A stretch of 64,000 nt of DNA from Arthrobotrys musiformis (GCA_036971715.1 JAVHJL010000008.1:372001-436000); one strand, 5' to 3'. Numbered from the stretch's first letter, positions 22,851-36,000 are shown. Notes: generated from the letters alone by a model not told the origin. Numbers and translations are program-made.

Positions 22851-23223
22851 TTCCAATTCAGCCTCGCGGCGGTGAAAACCCGCATTTCGGGAATACACAT
22901 CCCTTTAAGAGCCCCGTTGCCGCTGCAGGCGCAAGGAGGCTGTAGCCGGTTTAGTTCAAGATTTGCCTTGTTGGTTTGGGGTCGCTTCATGTCGCCTGTT
23001 CCTAATGAATGCAATACATATATGGGCAGGGACCGGAGCAAGACCACCCTAGCTAAGGTCTATCGAGTTTGCTCTTCTTAGTAGCGACTGATCCTTGCTT
23101 TAACAGATAATCCTCCACGGCGCTTCATCTCTCATCCTCCACCGGTGAGCGACGTCGAGCTCATGGATTAGATTACGCCGAGCCAGTAGGAGTTAAGTTG
23201 AATGCTGGCCTTAGGCTGCTTCG

Positions 23224-23256
23224 AAGATGGAGTACAGTCTCGTAACCAAGATGGAG
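23224..23256 (+). repeat. 15-bp micro-insertion with exact 9-bp target duplication
   Basis: AAGATGGAG at 23224-23232 recurs at 23248-23256. The insert TACAGTCTCGTAACC shares CAGTCTCGTAACCAAG with the insertion at 50702, although the two flanks are unrelated. Confidence 0.88.
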
Positions 23257-23927
23257 CAACTGCTGTGGCAACGCATTTACAACCTTTGCTCTGCTTGATG
23301 CCCGCGAACTCTCGCGACGCAAGGACTTGAGAAGATAGCCTTTCCCTTGACATTAGGAGATCCTTTTCTCCTTCATTGCATTGACCGCTCATAGGTAGTA
23401 CGGTTGAGCAGCAATCCTGTGCGACCAATGTAACGAAGAAAATCCTACAGGCGTGTCCGTTCTTCCTCGTGTTGCGTCCCATTAAGCTGACGTTACGCAG
23501 AATTCCAAGAATCGCTAGCTTCCGGTCCGCTCCCGTCGCGAGCCTGCGGCCCGTCGCCAAAAATTCGGTAATTGCACTGAACGATCCGAGCGGAACAAAT
23601 GAGGCCGGGGGTGGAGTGGATCTAAATGGATCGGGGGTCATAATATTACATTCCAGTAGTTTTGGAGTCTCGTACGAGATGAATAAAGACTAGTTAGTCC
23701 GGGGAATAACGATCGATCTAGTTAGCCCATGGCCACTCCGGAGCGGTTTGACACAAGACTAAGTACTTACTTACTTAGTCCTCCGAGCTGCCACCCTGCA
23801 GCCCTGCAGATACAATGGGAGAGTCTTCATAGTCTCTAGAGAAACCAAAAGCTTGCAGTCAGTCCCGCCTTAATCCTTGCAGTAGCGAGTAGTTCGTCCC
23901 GTTCTAGAGCGCTATTAAAAGATGGTT

Positions 23928-23960
23928 CAAGATTATCTAGTGTCGAGACTAAGAGATTAT
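23928..23960 (-). repeat. 15-bp micro-insertion, decayed duplication (7 of 9)
   Basis: CAAGATTAT and AGAGATTAT flank CTAGTGTCGAGACTA, which is itself near-palindromic. The conserved end TAGTCTCGA is flush with the right repeat. Confidence 0.55.
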
Positions 23961-25869
23961 GGGACATCCAGGGGACCCAAATACGCAACACGATCATGTT
24001 CAGTTGGACCTAGGCTGCGTCAAATGCAACACAGTCCGGATCAGCAAAGCAAGTTCGGGATGGCCTAGGGACCAAGTACTAACTACATTATAAAATGTGC
24101 CTCAAAACTAGTCGCGGATTGCAAACGCGGCTGAAAACTAGGCTTGTGTTCCGGCTTAGAGTCAGAGTATAACTATAAATTTATTTAATATTATTTTGTT
24201 GTTGGCTTTTATAAATTTATACCAATTGTTGGTGTTGTGTCAGATTTTTGCCCCAGAGCTAAGGTCAAGGTTGCCAGTTGATATCAATAAATCATTGATG
24301 CATTGTCTCAAGACTAGCAAGCTACCAGTGCACTGCAGTCACAAAAATCTAAAATTTACGACAGAAACTAAATGCATTATAGTCAGGCATAGTTACAAAA
24401 TCAATGGCCGTCTAATTGGGCGTCCAAAATGGCAGCGGCGAAATGGTAGCATCTTCCACCCCTCCAGGATATTAAATATAATCGTCGAGATACATTGATG
24501 CACCCGCCCCCTCACGAAATAGAGCTATAAGCCTACGCGCTCCGTTCCGATCCAAGTCAACTCAAGGACAGGTCATGAATGACATTACTAGTTATGCATT
24601 TCATCTGGAAACCTTCCTGCGGGCCCCGTAAGCATGCACATAATTAGAAAGGAACATTAATTAGGATCTAGGACCTAATAAAAACGAAATATATAAAACG
24701 TTGCGCCTATCTAAGCTTTTGATTTGACGGAGCTGAGTTGTCAAAACCCCTGAAGTTGACCTAGACATCGCTGCCATGCGCTCTGACGTATTTTAGGAGA
24801 GGGGATCCACGGGCCGGGGATTGCAACCTAGAGCACGCCCAAAGACCGAATCAGGTGCCCTCCGGCCTCAATCCGGCTAGACTTCCGCTAGAGCCGAGTC
24901 TCCCACTAGTTGAATCCAGGCAGGGATGAAGTGGACTGCTAGCTTGGCCGTTTGACGAGTATTTAGGTGACCATCTTCGAGGACGGTGGGGTTAATTGGC
25001 CAAGCCAAACAGATCCTATGCAGATTAGGAGTCGTCCAGAAAGAAGACGGGCTGGGGATTAGGAGTTCAAATCTCTCAAAAGCAACACACCTCCAATAGA
25101 ATTGAAGAATTTAAGTCAAATTTCCTAATATTTATGCATCGGGAGTTCGGATTCCGACCGATCAGAGTAAGCTGTCGTTTCACCATTACGCGGAGATGCA
25201 GCAATTAGGACTGGCGGCAGATGTCGATTTTAGGACCTTATTGGCGTTGTGAATAAGCTAGTATGAGGTTTTAGGAAATCATAGTTTGAAAATGCAATGC
25301 AAGTGGGGTGTTGCTTTCTCGAACCTAAAAATTGTGAGCCGTTGTCCCGATAAGGTCAAAGAAAACCAATACCAGTCTAGGATATGTATAAGAATTTTTC
25401 AAACCGTTCATTCATTAAGGTTGGCAACGGCAGCGCTATCGCAATTTTCTTGCGTATTTGGTCATGGGGGTGATGCTGCGGGTGAGCCTGTTTCTTGCAG
25501 GTTCTAGGCATTCGCCGGGTTAAACGCGTTATTGCTTGTGGGTGCTCTGTACCCACTCTTAGGCTAATCTTTACGTTCTCGACGATAGAGAAACATTTAT
25601 ATCGCACGATTCGCAGGGAGCTGTAGACTGACGGCCGCAATACATGGGCGATTTCTTTTTCTTTGCGTCCCTGAGCCCTCTTGAAGATAAGGACAAAATG
25701 AAATTATATTGGCATGGCACAGATGCATAGCCCTGGGGTTACTCGTTAGCCAGATTCAACCAAAGGTACGGCTATGATAAATAACTACAGAGTAATATCT
25801 AGGTCCGAATGGCCAAATGTATATGCACTAGCTTAGTTTAATGTGGGTTGCCACATGTAAGATTCTTGG

Positions 25870-25884
25870 TTGTCTCGTACCCAG
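25870..25884 (+). repeat. Perfect TTGTCTCGTACCCAG core, flanks unresolved
   Basis: The 15-bp core is complete and is followed by CCTACCCTG. No exact direct repeat flanks it. Confidence 0.55.
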
Positions 25885-26276
25885 CCTACCCTGTTGGATG
25901 GCTTAATGATGAACTGAAGTCTATCTTCGAGTCTAGAGGTGCCTATAGGGTGCCCTTCGAGACACATTTATTGTTTTTTATCAATTAATTATCTGAGAAT
26001 TATGTGTTGTTGCATTGCAGCGCTTGCATCGGGATTTTCTAAATTGCGGAAGGCGAGGGCCTCTTCATAGCTCATAAAGGAGGTTGTACTCTATAGTGCT
26101 GCAGTATTCGTGTCGTTCCCGCTGTCGTGGCCCGTGGCGAAATGGATCTATCCGAATAACGCTCAGCTGCTGGCCTGCCAACACTAGCCGCACGATCAGT
26201 TCTCCCGCCCTGCAAATTAATTGTTATGTTTCTACTTCGTGCGCCAGATCCAACAATTGTATAAAGAGGTCGCAAG

Positions 26277-27464
26277 ATGGCAGTTTCTAGTTCTACTGTC
26301 AATCGTCCCGCAAGTTTCTCACCAAATTTGCAGCAATACACCAAAGGAAAAAACTCCAATATCAATCCCTATCAAAGTTATACCTTGTCGCTGCTTGATT
26401 AGAATCTCAACACCCATTTCCGTCGTATCTTATTTCCAGCCAGTTATAAAGGATACTATACAATCGAACCCATAAACTTACATAAAGTGGTGATCCTCCT
26501 GAAAACCCACCCCGCTGGAGAATTTCGTATTCCAAAGTTTTATCCTCGAGGGTCCACAGCCGGCGCGGTCTTACATAACTCAGAAATGTTACCCGATCCT
26601 TGTAAAATTTGGGAACCTGAGCTGGGCAGCAACTATGAACAACTTTTCAATTTTGAAGCCCAGGCCTTACAGGTAGGTATCCATGCTACGCGCGCCCAAC
26701 CAATAGGAGTTCATGGGACCTCTATGTCGTAGAAATACTGATTTCAGTGGCGATAGGATGGTAATAACTCGGCTGAAGCAACACGAGAATTACTCCGGGA
26801 TCTTGATTATTCTTACAATCATAGTATCGGACGCCATTACAGTGAATCTGTGGGCCAACAGCCCAATCCGCTTTGCGTACAAAGCGGAATCAGCACGCCT
26901 GCGATAATTCCCTACCATAATCAAAACCACCCCTCGGGGCGTGAGGCTCAAGAATATCTATGGCGGGGGGGTTTGGATCTTACTCTCGCCGGAGAGGCAA
27001 TCTCGGATGTCAACCATTACCAATTAATAGAGCGAAAGGACAACCAACCGGACATCAACGGATACATTAATGACGCTAGCGCCACCGTAACCAAGAGCGC
27101 GGATGCTCCATTCCGCCAAAATAGTGAGAATATGCTGTACGTACAGCGGCCCTTGATGGATGACCCAACGCGGAGCTTTCCGGTCATGGATCTAGGTTCA
27201 GGTTTAATATGCACCGGGTCTCCCGGGACATACTATGCGTCTATTGCCGCAGACCAGGTAAACCAGCTAGGTTCCCAGCTGGCGTGCCATGAGTGTGGGG
27301 TCGCCCAGCTTTCTCCGGGCGGTGTTTGCGGTTATTGTCGCTCATATCTGTGGATGAAGTTAGTCAATTTGGAAATAGTAGCGTTATTAGAAACCCTGCG
27401 TCAATGGAGTCCGATACCGCCGCGCCTCGTTATGGCGAGCTCTATTTTGGGCCCTCCGCTCTAA
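26277..27464 (+). pseudogene. Possible degenerate relative of the Cys/His family (E)
   Basis: From ATG 26277 one frame stays open to 26672 except for TAG at 26400-26402 (codon 42). A probable intron 26673-26756 (GTAGGT donor, CTGAT branch, AG acceptor, 84 nt) leads back into the same frame to 27464. The predicted protein is low-complexity like its neighbours but lacks the conserved module. It has instead C-x2-C-x10-C-x2-C (CHECG to CGYC), a zinc-ribbon-like pattern, followed by a more hydrophobic tail. A frame change after the ribbon is possible, since another frame continues with a hydrophilic tail to 27493. Position, orientation and composition suggest a decayed family member, but homology is not shown. 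Confidence 0.35.
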
Positions 27465-28173
27465 GGAATTCGAGAAAGGAAATAATATTTTAATTCGGTT
27501 TGCTTTTTTCCTGCGCCATGTCAGTAATTTGGGCGACAGGGTTTTAGCTATTCTCGCAAAGTACACGCCAATTTTGCAGATGTCTTGGATTTAGTTCGAT
27601 GTTTTGCTATCTAGTTTGTATTTAGTTGTCCAGCCTCATATATATCTAACAGACTTATCTTACGTTAACCTAGTGGATTTAAACAGTTCGAAAGGAAGAC
27701 CTTTGAATTGTATAAAGATAATGTGTAAGTTGATCGGCGCTACTCTAGGTAGGGGTTAACGCTGTTGGTATACGAGTAACTGCCCCAGCGTCTAAGATAA
27801 GATGTAAGTCGTATAGAAATCTCCATAGGGTGGGCCATTTGGGCATCATTTAAGTGTCTAAATTGAGGGAAACTACCAGGATCGAGGTGGGGGTGATAAC
27901 TGCCCCTGTAGATACGATTCCGAGGATTCGATATTGATGATGACTGCACTTGTGTCCAATTTTGCTTCTGGTTGTCGATTTGTCATAAGGACGATTTTTC
28001 GACACGCCTCTATCCAGAATTCATGTCTATGTACCGGGTGCAAAACTAATGCATGTATTTCCTATCTCACCGGGCATCGTTGAAGACATACTAAGGCGTT
28101 GCCATGGCGAGAGCTCCATGATAGTCAAGATAAGATGGGTACGTCTGATGTATGTACACATGTAATGTACAAA

Positions 28174-28224
28174 CAAACCTAGCAGATACCCCTTTGTGAC
28201 GTCTGGTACGAGACCAAACCTAGC
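28174..28224 (-). repeat. 31-bp micro-insertion with exact 10-bp target duplication
   Basis: CAAACCTAGC at 28174-28183 recurs at 28215-28224. The insert ends TCTGGTACGAGAC, the inverted core, flush with the right repeat. Its left half (AGATACCCC and onward) does not resemble the core. Confidence 0.88.
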
Positions 28225-29279
28225 CGTGTATGCGTAATATATTAATAGCTGCGACTACTGGCAGGCCTCAACTACTGATATACCAAACTAAAAGCTTATA
28301 TCGACCTTGAATACCATTCCATGGCCAGAGCATTCTGAATCTTTAATTGGCCTCGTCAACGCCCATTTGTCAGATTCCCGGATTGGATACTGTTGGAATA
28401 AAACTAATTTAACTTATTTCTAGGCCAGAAGAGAGTAGATTAGGTAGTTGGCCGGATCTTACTTTATGTGGACAACTTTGGTGTAAAGGCTATGGTTAGA
28501 GTACAAGAATTGACGCGTATCTAGGAATCTCGCCCCGAATATGAACAATAAAAAGCTATATGGACTGCTAGGCTAGTATAAATTGGTCCAGTCAAAAAGC
28601 TCCTCGTAATTTGTAGACTTGCAAGGGCAAATATCGAAAGAGTCTGCAGATCTTTGTCTCTAAATCATCTGCCTATAGATGATTTAGGACTCCCTTGCCC
28701 TAAGCCATAGTGGGTGCTCCAGTGCAGGAGGCCGAAGATAGTAGTTTTAGACTCGACCACGCATTTCCTTAATTTATTAAAGATGCGTGAAATAGGCTGT
28801 GTCTGGTTTAGTTCCCAGACCATGCCTTTAAAATTCTGTCAGATTCCGTTACAATAATGCGCTGGAGCCCGTTCCCCTAAAGCCGCTGTCTCAGTATATT
28901 GGATTTAAGTTTGGTAGAGTTTTAGGGGTACAGATCTCGCGCCAAATCGATCCGCAGGTTGGAGTGTGCCGAAGAATTTACGATATGAAGGCTGCAAAGA
29001 TACATTAAACAAGATAGGCATTTCCAAGATGTAGCAGATATTTCATACAGATCATACACCTAGACGGCACAAGTCTCAAAAAGGAACAACCGCGGGATTA
29101 GGAAAATGAATAATTATCCAAGTACTCGAGTGCGTTGCGGGACCGTATAAAATAGTTCGTCTAGACACTAAGAGAGTATGCACAAGGATTCTAATTGACT
29201 CAAATATTCCGCGTCCGTGCGAATGAGCTGCGGATTAGGATTATGTAACTCGAAATTTGTGAGTGGCCATGAGCATACT

Positions 29280-29352
29280 ATCGCTTAGTCGTCGGATTCG
29301 CAGATGATGTCTCGGTTTCGAGCAGCACGCACGTTGACGTGGACAAAAGCGA
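29280..29352 (+). mobile_element. Possible non-LTR reverse transcriptase remnant (FADD box)
   Basis: Bases 29280-29352 read YRLVVGFADDVSV, then S/T/D residues and KSELG before a stop. GFADD preceded by hydrophobic residues matches the catalytic YADD/FADD box of non-LTR retrotransposon reverse transcriptases. No other RT block was recovered on either side, so chance cannot be excluded. Confidence 0.25.
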
Positions 29353-29911
29353 ACTGGGCAAATAGCCTTTAGTCCCTAAACAGTATTGAAAACCCTTGCC
29401 AAATTTTCAAAGTTCGCAATAAAGGGAGCAACTATAGTCACATCCGTTCTCGTCTCCTACATTTATCTCCAAGACAACAGCCTCGTGCATGATATGGTGC
29501 ACCTTTGCCCCAGCTGTTTTTCATCCAAACTCTAAGCGACCTCTGGACGGATTTGCGAAGCGAGAGTCAAGTTTAGTGGATAGCCAACCATTTGCAACCT
29601 GGAAAAAAGTCTTACAATCTTTTTGGTAGGTATCATGCAAGGTTATAGACGTTAGAACACTGGCAGCGGTTGTTGTTGACCGCTAGGATCATGGAAAGTC
29701 CACACGCGAAGCTGATACTGGTCACCCAAGTGTGCGGGGATAGCTAATTATTTAAGAGTTGACTCCGTGCTTGAAGATAACGTTATCGACTGGGTTTAGT
29801 CTATCGGGCTTTGCGGCTAGCATGAAGGGATGTATCGATGTAGCCGGAGACTGGCCCGTGAAGGGACTAACCCCGATAGTCACATCGTTTTCTATATTTT
29901 GCCAGAGATGG

Positions 29912-29951
29912 GAGGTACATTGTCTCGTACCCACCCGGCCGGGGGGTACAT
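29912..29951 (+). repeat. 22-bp micro-insertion, target duplication 8 of 9
   Basis: GAGGTACAT (29912-29920) and GGGGTACAT (29943-29951) differ at one A/G transition. The insert begins TGTCTCGTACCCA; the final T of the left flank supplies the first T of TTGTCTCG. It ends in CCCGGCCGG, a C/G-rich tail also seen at 5373 and 55310. Confidence 0.8.
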
Positions 29952-31867
29952 AAGAGATGTCCTATTTACGATATATTCAACAGGTTCAAATTCTATACAC
30001 AGATGGTATCATTTACCCTCGGATTAGCCCTTACCTAGGTTATATTACCACTATACGAGCCCCCTCTCGTTCATTGGTCACGGTATCTATCGGTGATAGG
30101 GAGCTGCAACGTTGGTAACTTAGTTGTTGACTGTGTTGGATTTTCTGACTTACTAAGTTGGGTTAGTGAGGCGGACTACCTTCCGCTTTGAGTATGTTAT
30201 CACTTCCAGGATACGCTGCAATGCCAGATTAGGCTAGCGTAATCTATTGTACACCAGCTGAATGAATTTCGATAGCCCGTTCAGCTCGAGTTCAACCGTC
30301 AACGGCCGAATTGCAGAAGGACGCCCGGCTGATGAGCCACCACCTGCGTCACAATCCGCCAAAATGACCAATACGCCTGTAATTATGCATTACCGTTCCC
30401 TTAATTCAGACTAAAGAAGATGTCTTATCAGGCCAGGCGAGTGGGGCCATCTGAATCGAATCCGGCTGATTACGCTACGGTTGCTACCAATTCTGTCGAG
30501 CGACCTCACAGCGCCAGTCTGCACTTTTGCCCTCCGCATTGAGTTATCCGACCGAGTTGTGAACTAATTTTAGTTTGCCCATTCTATAGAGCCCGCGGTC
30601 GAAGAGGCTAATGGTGACCTTGGGGTTGAAGAGTACGCCGGAAGTCGACGACGGGCCAACCCGAAGCTGCTTACGCAGATGTTGGTGCATCAGTGTGATG
30701 CATTTACATGCCCTTAGGCTTCACAGCCCCTACTTTAGGGCTTGTTTATGCCGAAATGAGTGAATCCTGAACCAGTTCGGGATATCCCTGTTCTCGAATT
30801 TTCTAAGGCAGGGTATGATCGACGATGATTTGACCTATGAGATCATCAAATCATGCACAAATGATGCGTGGTAGAGGCACAATGCAGATATGCACATATC
30901 CATGGTAGCATTCTGATCGGATATCTCGTTTCTATTGCATGCGTTTCGACTACCCGTGGCCACGCACCAGTTGAACCGGGATTTCCGAATCGCTAGCTAG
31001 ATATGTCTTATGTATAACTATGTCTTTGGCATTTGTGGGTCCGCTTGGTCTGGTAAAGCAAGACGGGTGTGAGCTCAGGGTCCGCTTATTAAGTGACTTG
31101 ATTCAGGCAAATGCAAGCAAACCAAACGTCTAAGCCGAAGCGAGCTTTTGGCAAAGACTACGGGCCTTAAGACGCCCGAGCGGGTCCTAAAGGACCTTCA
31201 CGACAAATATCAATTTTTTGGCCCGTGGTGCGGTTAACTCGCCTCTTTTCATATGTTTACGTGAAGTTAGACGTTAATTTTACAAAGACAGAATAGTGAG
31301 AACGGTGGACGGATGTCAGGCCACTTATCTCCTGCGTGGAGATGCGGGCTGTCTGTATTGAGCGCTGTTACCCTGAAATTGCGTACCTGAGGAACTTGTC
31401 TTCTGGTAACACTGCAGGGATGTTGCGGATTGCTACACCGTCAACGACGCGGGTGCTATTTTAATTAACACGACGAAAAAGAGAACCAATATCTCAGCTA
31501 TGCAGGCGATATCGATGGTGCCTCTCATATTGCAGTACTGGTAGCGTAACTTCTATATTATATATATTCCAGCGTTCAACTGTTGATTTTCGAACCTACG
31601 GATATCGATTGGAATGTTTCAAATTACATGGCAAACAGACCAAGCCTCGATACAAATCTAATCTATCAACAGTCCCATTCTGTTAATATTTTCTACACGA
31701 GCACCATATGCTATAATATTTTCACCACAATTTTCCCCGCCCTGAAAGTCCTCGTTCACATATGCGCGTTTGTTCACGAAGCCACACTATAGTAGTAAAA
31801 TCTGCTAGGCGGCCACCAATATTCGATCAGGTTATTCTAAAATATTAAAACTATTTCTTTTGGAAAA

Positions 31868-33090
31868 ATGGGGTTTAACTCCTCAACTAGCGGAGACGAT
31901 ATAATGATTGAGGCGAGGACAAGACAGCGACTGCACAGCAAAGTTACGACGCCGCGGTTCGCACACGATAGCCACCAAGTTTCCGGTAGTTTCGAACTTG
32001 GCGGCGGTGTTCATGCCCTTAACACAGGGCTCGCACACATGACTGTCGCAGAGCCAGGGGCCCAAGGCTGCCCACCATCCGACTGGCAGCCATATTCTGG
32101 GAATGCCTCCCCACAGCAATTAATTGGGCCCTGGAATACGCAGTATTTATTCACTTCGGATGGCCATTTCGATTTCAGTAGCGATGGCTTGATGCACGAA
32201 GTCCCAGACATCTCCATGGACCACTCCTGTGACAACGGGCCCGATTTATTGGCCGCACACTCATCTCTTCGCGGTATAGTATGTTTTCAATATTATAACT
32301 TCGATTGGTTCTATATGGCATATCAATACGGCTACTGACATTTTACTACGATCTTAAGGACTATGACCACCAAGCGCCAACAACCAGACACTCGTCAATA
32401 ATTACAAGTTACCGGGATAATCTCGATACCGGAGTTAAAAAAGGTCCACCGCCCACCATGAATGAACATTGGCCCCGTAGCCAATATGGGTCAACTAACT
32501 TTGCGGATGGGGCATTGGCGGAGTGGCGGCAGAAAGCTCATCAAAGTCGTGGTTTCCCCACTGACCCTGGTACATATGAACTCAATATTGAGGCGCCTTA
32601 CATTGGTGAGGCTTGCAGCCAATATCTCTAGGAGCCAGAGTCGTTTCATAAGCGCCCACTACCACCAATGGACCTCAGCCCCGCAGCAGCCCTAAGTGAG
32701 ATCCCGGTAGCCAGCCCATACGGCCGAAAACTAGGTGCCCTTACAAATTTAAACGTAGCGTCGCCCCTCGCCAATAAACGGGGCTACAAAAAGGATCGAC
32801 AACGAGTCCCACTAAAGGTCCAAAGGACGCCATGCGGTTACAATGGATGTGCATTCGAATATGCAAACCGAAGTGGCATCGCGCGCCACCGCCGAAACAC
32901 ACACTTTTCGGACTCCAATTTTTGCGCACGGTGCCTTTATGACGGCTGCTCAACCGTTTGTTGGGCTGGGACCGAGACTACAGCGCGGAACAACATCCGT
33001 ACTCGCCAGAGCCGCAAGCACCCCTCCTGGGTCGCTGGAAGCCCCGCAGAAGAAAGATGCGAAGTGACAAGATATCCCCGTTCGAGATAG
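31868..33090 (+). pseudogene. Cys/His-module protein F with an extra C2H2 finger; one in-frame TAG
   Basis: Model: exon 1 31868-32278, intron 32279-32358 (donor GTATGT, branch TACTGAC, acceptor AAG, 80 nt, phase 0), exon 2 32359-33090; 381 codons. One TAG at 32629-32631 (codon 228) interrupts an otherwise open frame; no convincing intron removes it. A canonical C2H2 finger is present, C296-x4-C301-x12-H314-x4-H319. The family module follows directly, C326-x2-C329-x4-C334, but its first histidine is replaced by R353 while H358, PSW and EERC remain. This member best supports the view that the family derives from C2H2 zinc-finger proteins. If the stop is genuine, only a truncated product without fingers would be made. 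A short C-terminal product could start at the ATG at 32668. Confidence 0.65.
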
Positions 33091-36000
33091 TAATTCCCCC
33101 CAGCCCTCCGAGAATAGCTGTTTTTCCCAACTGCGTACAGCTATTCGTTGTATTGTAGAGGAAGGCTGTGTGCGAATGAACGTAAGCGTTCTTCTCGTCG
33201 GTGAGCTTGTAGGGAACGGTGGATCGTGATAAGCGAGCGCTCGAGCGAGATTATATACTATACTTTGGGTTGGACGTCCCGTTGTCCGGTCCGGTGGGCG
33301 TTCGGCCTTGAGCGGTATCACGAAATTGATTGACGGCTTCTCGAAGCTAGCCCTGCTGCCGCAACACCGTGCACAGGTATTAACTATAACTAGCTTGGTG
33401 TTAAAAAAAATCAAATTTCTAATGGTGGTAGAGGATCGACCTACGGCGTCTATCAGAGTCTTGACTCGCGAGGTGCGCCTGATAATTAATGGAAGCCTGG
33501 GCTCTCAGGCTCGATTTTGGAGGAAAATTGATCCCATCTTGTTCTCGTTCCCATTTTTGTGAGCGAAATAAAAGGGCATTGTAATTGGGTGTACCTATCT
33601 TTTTTCTCTTCAGTGTATCAAACTGCGCGCCTTTCTGGCGGCCAAAGTACCTAGCCAAATATTATCATTGATTTTATATGTACAACATAAATTAAATTTA
33701 TACTCACCCGTTATAACGTTAGCTCAGCGGAGCATCGCCGGTAATATCAGCGGACTTATCAGCGGACCAACGCCGCAAACTTTAAGCTTCAAATTTTGAT
33801 GACTTCGCGGGGAGCTTCGAGGAATTTTCAATTTCCTACCTGTGCCGGATCTTGGTACGAGATCGCGATCGCACTTTGCCCCTATCAGCGCCTGGATTCG
33901 AGGCTAGCGATCGCAGGACACTTCGCCATTCTGTGTGCATGTGTGTTGCGAGTGATTTGGTTTGGAGCGGGGCTGGATTATACTTCTGTATGTCCTCAAT
34001 CGACCCTACTGGGCGAGTTATCTACGCACTTAAAGACGAAGCTCGAGGTGATACGCCCATATACCCTCAGTCTTTATAACCCTGCACCAGCTGGCCAGTA
34101 TTCTGATGAAGGTACGCTTGGGGTGCGGCTCAATTCCCTAAAGGTTGTCACACACCGAATTCGCGAAGTTTTGATCGATTTTGCCAGTTGTATCTCAATT
34201 TTGAATATAAATCTAGATATCTTCGCCCGGGCCCTCGTGATCCCGTTAACCTAATGGAGTCCTTCGGCTCATTTAGGGATAAAAAGGCACCCCATTTACC
34301 GTTGTTTCGCAGTACTATTCATAGTCCATCCCGACTTAGCCTATTGACACCGAGATGACGATATAAAGAATTCCCATGGTGAAAAACGAAAATGCGTGGT
34401 GGTGTTTGAACATAGACACGACAACGATTATTGTAGAAGAGATTGGTGGGCCAAACGCCGAAGCGTCCGATCGCACTGCTTAGGATTCCGTTAAAGTTTA
34501 TCCCATATTCGAGAATATTTCATGTCTTCCCGAGCCTGAAGGCGATCTTATAATGGCTGAAGGCGGGGCATTATGGTATTGCAATCTAGGGCAGTGGATC
34601 CGAAATTTAGAGTTCAAAAAGATAGCGAAGAGGAATGTCTTGAATTTGATTTTGTGTTGGTGATCTAGATATGTTTAGTTAGCAAGTTATCTTAGGCCCG
34701 TGAAGTATATGTACTAGTAACTTGAGTCGGATCTCCCGGGGTATTGCATACCACCAAGTCGGCATGATTCACGAGAGCATGATGCATGCCGGGGTCTATT
34801 TAACCCTGAATTCTGTTTCATGCACTGGGATCGCTATAGGCCAAGTACTTTCGTTAAATTGAACTGGTTTAGATTTTGGGTTTGCCGAAATTCGGTACGT
34901 GGAATTATTTTTGGCCCAGCTACTGGTCACTCTAACAGATTTAAAAAGTTAAATCTGAGGGGCCATGCCGCATCGATCGTCCTTGAGTTCGAAGCGAGCA
35001 GGCTCGGGTATCTTATCGAATTCGAGCTTAGATTGCAAGATAAAGTAGGAGTAGGTGGGAATATAATGCGTCAACGTGGGGGCAGCTGATGTCATGAATT
35101 GGCCTACCCTAAGACTGCTTTCCTGCCCCATAAAATCGCCGAAGCCTAGCCACTTTTATGGTTTCCCATAAAGTAGAAAACTGGTGGTTGGAATCCTTTG
35201 GCCCAATATCGCAATGATCAACTGCAACCCCGACCCCAGAACTAATGCCAATTTCGAGATTTGAGTTTGTGGACGGGTGCAGGCTGGCCATGTCGTTTAG
35301 GAAGTTTCCTGCAGGGGCCTCGAGGCCGAGTGTCCGATATTGCTTCGAGCTTATGATCGGTGTCATTTCCGAATCGCGAATGGGAAGGTTTTCGACTATA
35401 GCTAGTCCCGTTCCTAATATCCTAGAATTTGTTAGTTCCATGTATTATTGCTGGTAGATACTGACTGGGCGAGAGGCCTATTAATCTGCCCGATGCACTC
35501 GATGGACGATTCGGCGCTCCGCAATGAATTGTGCACAAGAAATTGCAATCTGCGATACGCATACTTCTGTAATGTTAGTAAAACTTTGATCAGACCTCGG
35601 GTATACGGGGCGACGGTCAAAGATTATATAACCCCTCCCGAGATCCGGGTGCTTTCCCTTTTTATGACGAGGTTACGTGCGCTGGTTTTGGTGAAATTAA
35701 TGAAATGGGTAATATACCGGTCTAATGAAGCCATGTTGGGGATATCCGGATCAGGGGCGGATGTAGCACTTGTTCTCTTATCCTAAGCCTTATATTTTGA
35801 CGTTCAATCCATCGGTCAGTGAGGCCGGCTTGGGAAGCTAGGTATCTCGCCCCGCGCTGTATCTGTTCCAATAACCGCAGCTGCGCAGAAGCTCGAAAGA
35901 GCATATAAATGAGCGGGCGACGCAATCGTTCTAGTCGTATTGATCAAACGCCAAGAATGGGAAAGGCAAAAGAGCATCGACCGTGGGAGCCATCAATTGG

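Larger units (their letters stand above)
19323..26276. other. Gene-poor spacer between D and candidate E
   Basis: No gene could be supported. The longest open frames (20735-21028, and 23168-23641 on the minus strand) have no recognisable motif, and the latter runs through a micro-insertion. Insertions or motif copies lie at 21295, 22820, 23224, 23928 and 25870. Confidence 0.5.
27465..31867. other. Gene-free spacer with possible retroelement debris
   Basis: Only short random-looking frames. It contains micro-insertions at 28174 and 29912 and a possible reverse-transcriptase motif near 29280. Confidence 0.5.

Noticed and set aside
23168..23641. 157-codon minus-strand open frame
   Set aside because: It runs through a micro-insertion with its duplication, has no motif or splice signals, and composition resembles spacer DNA.
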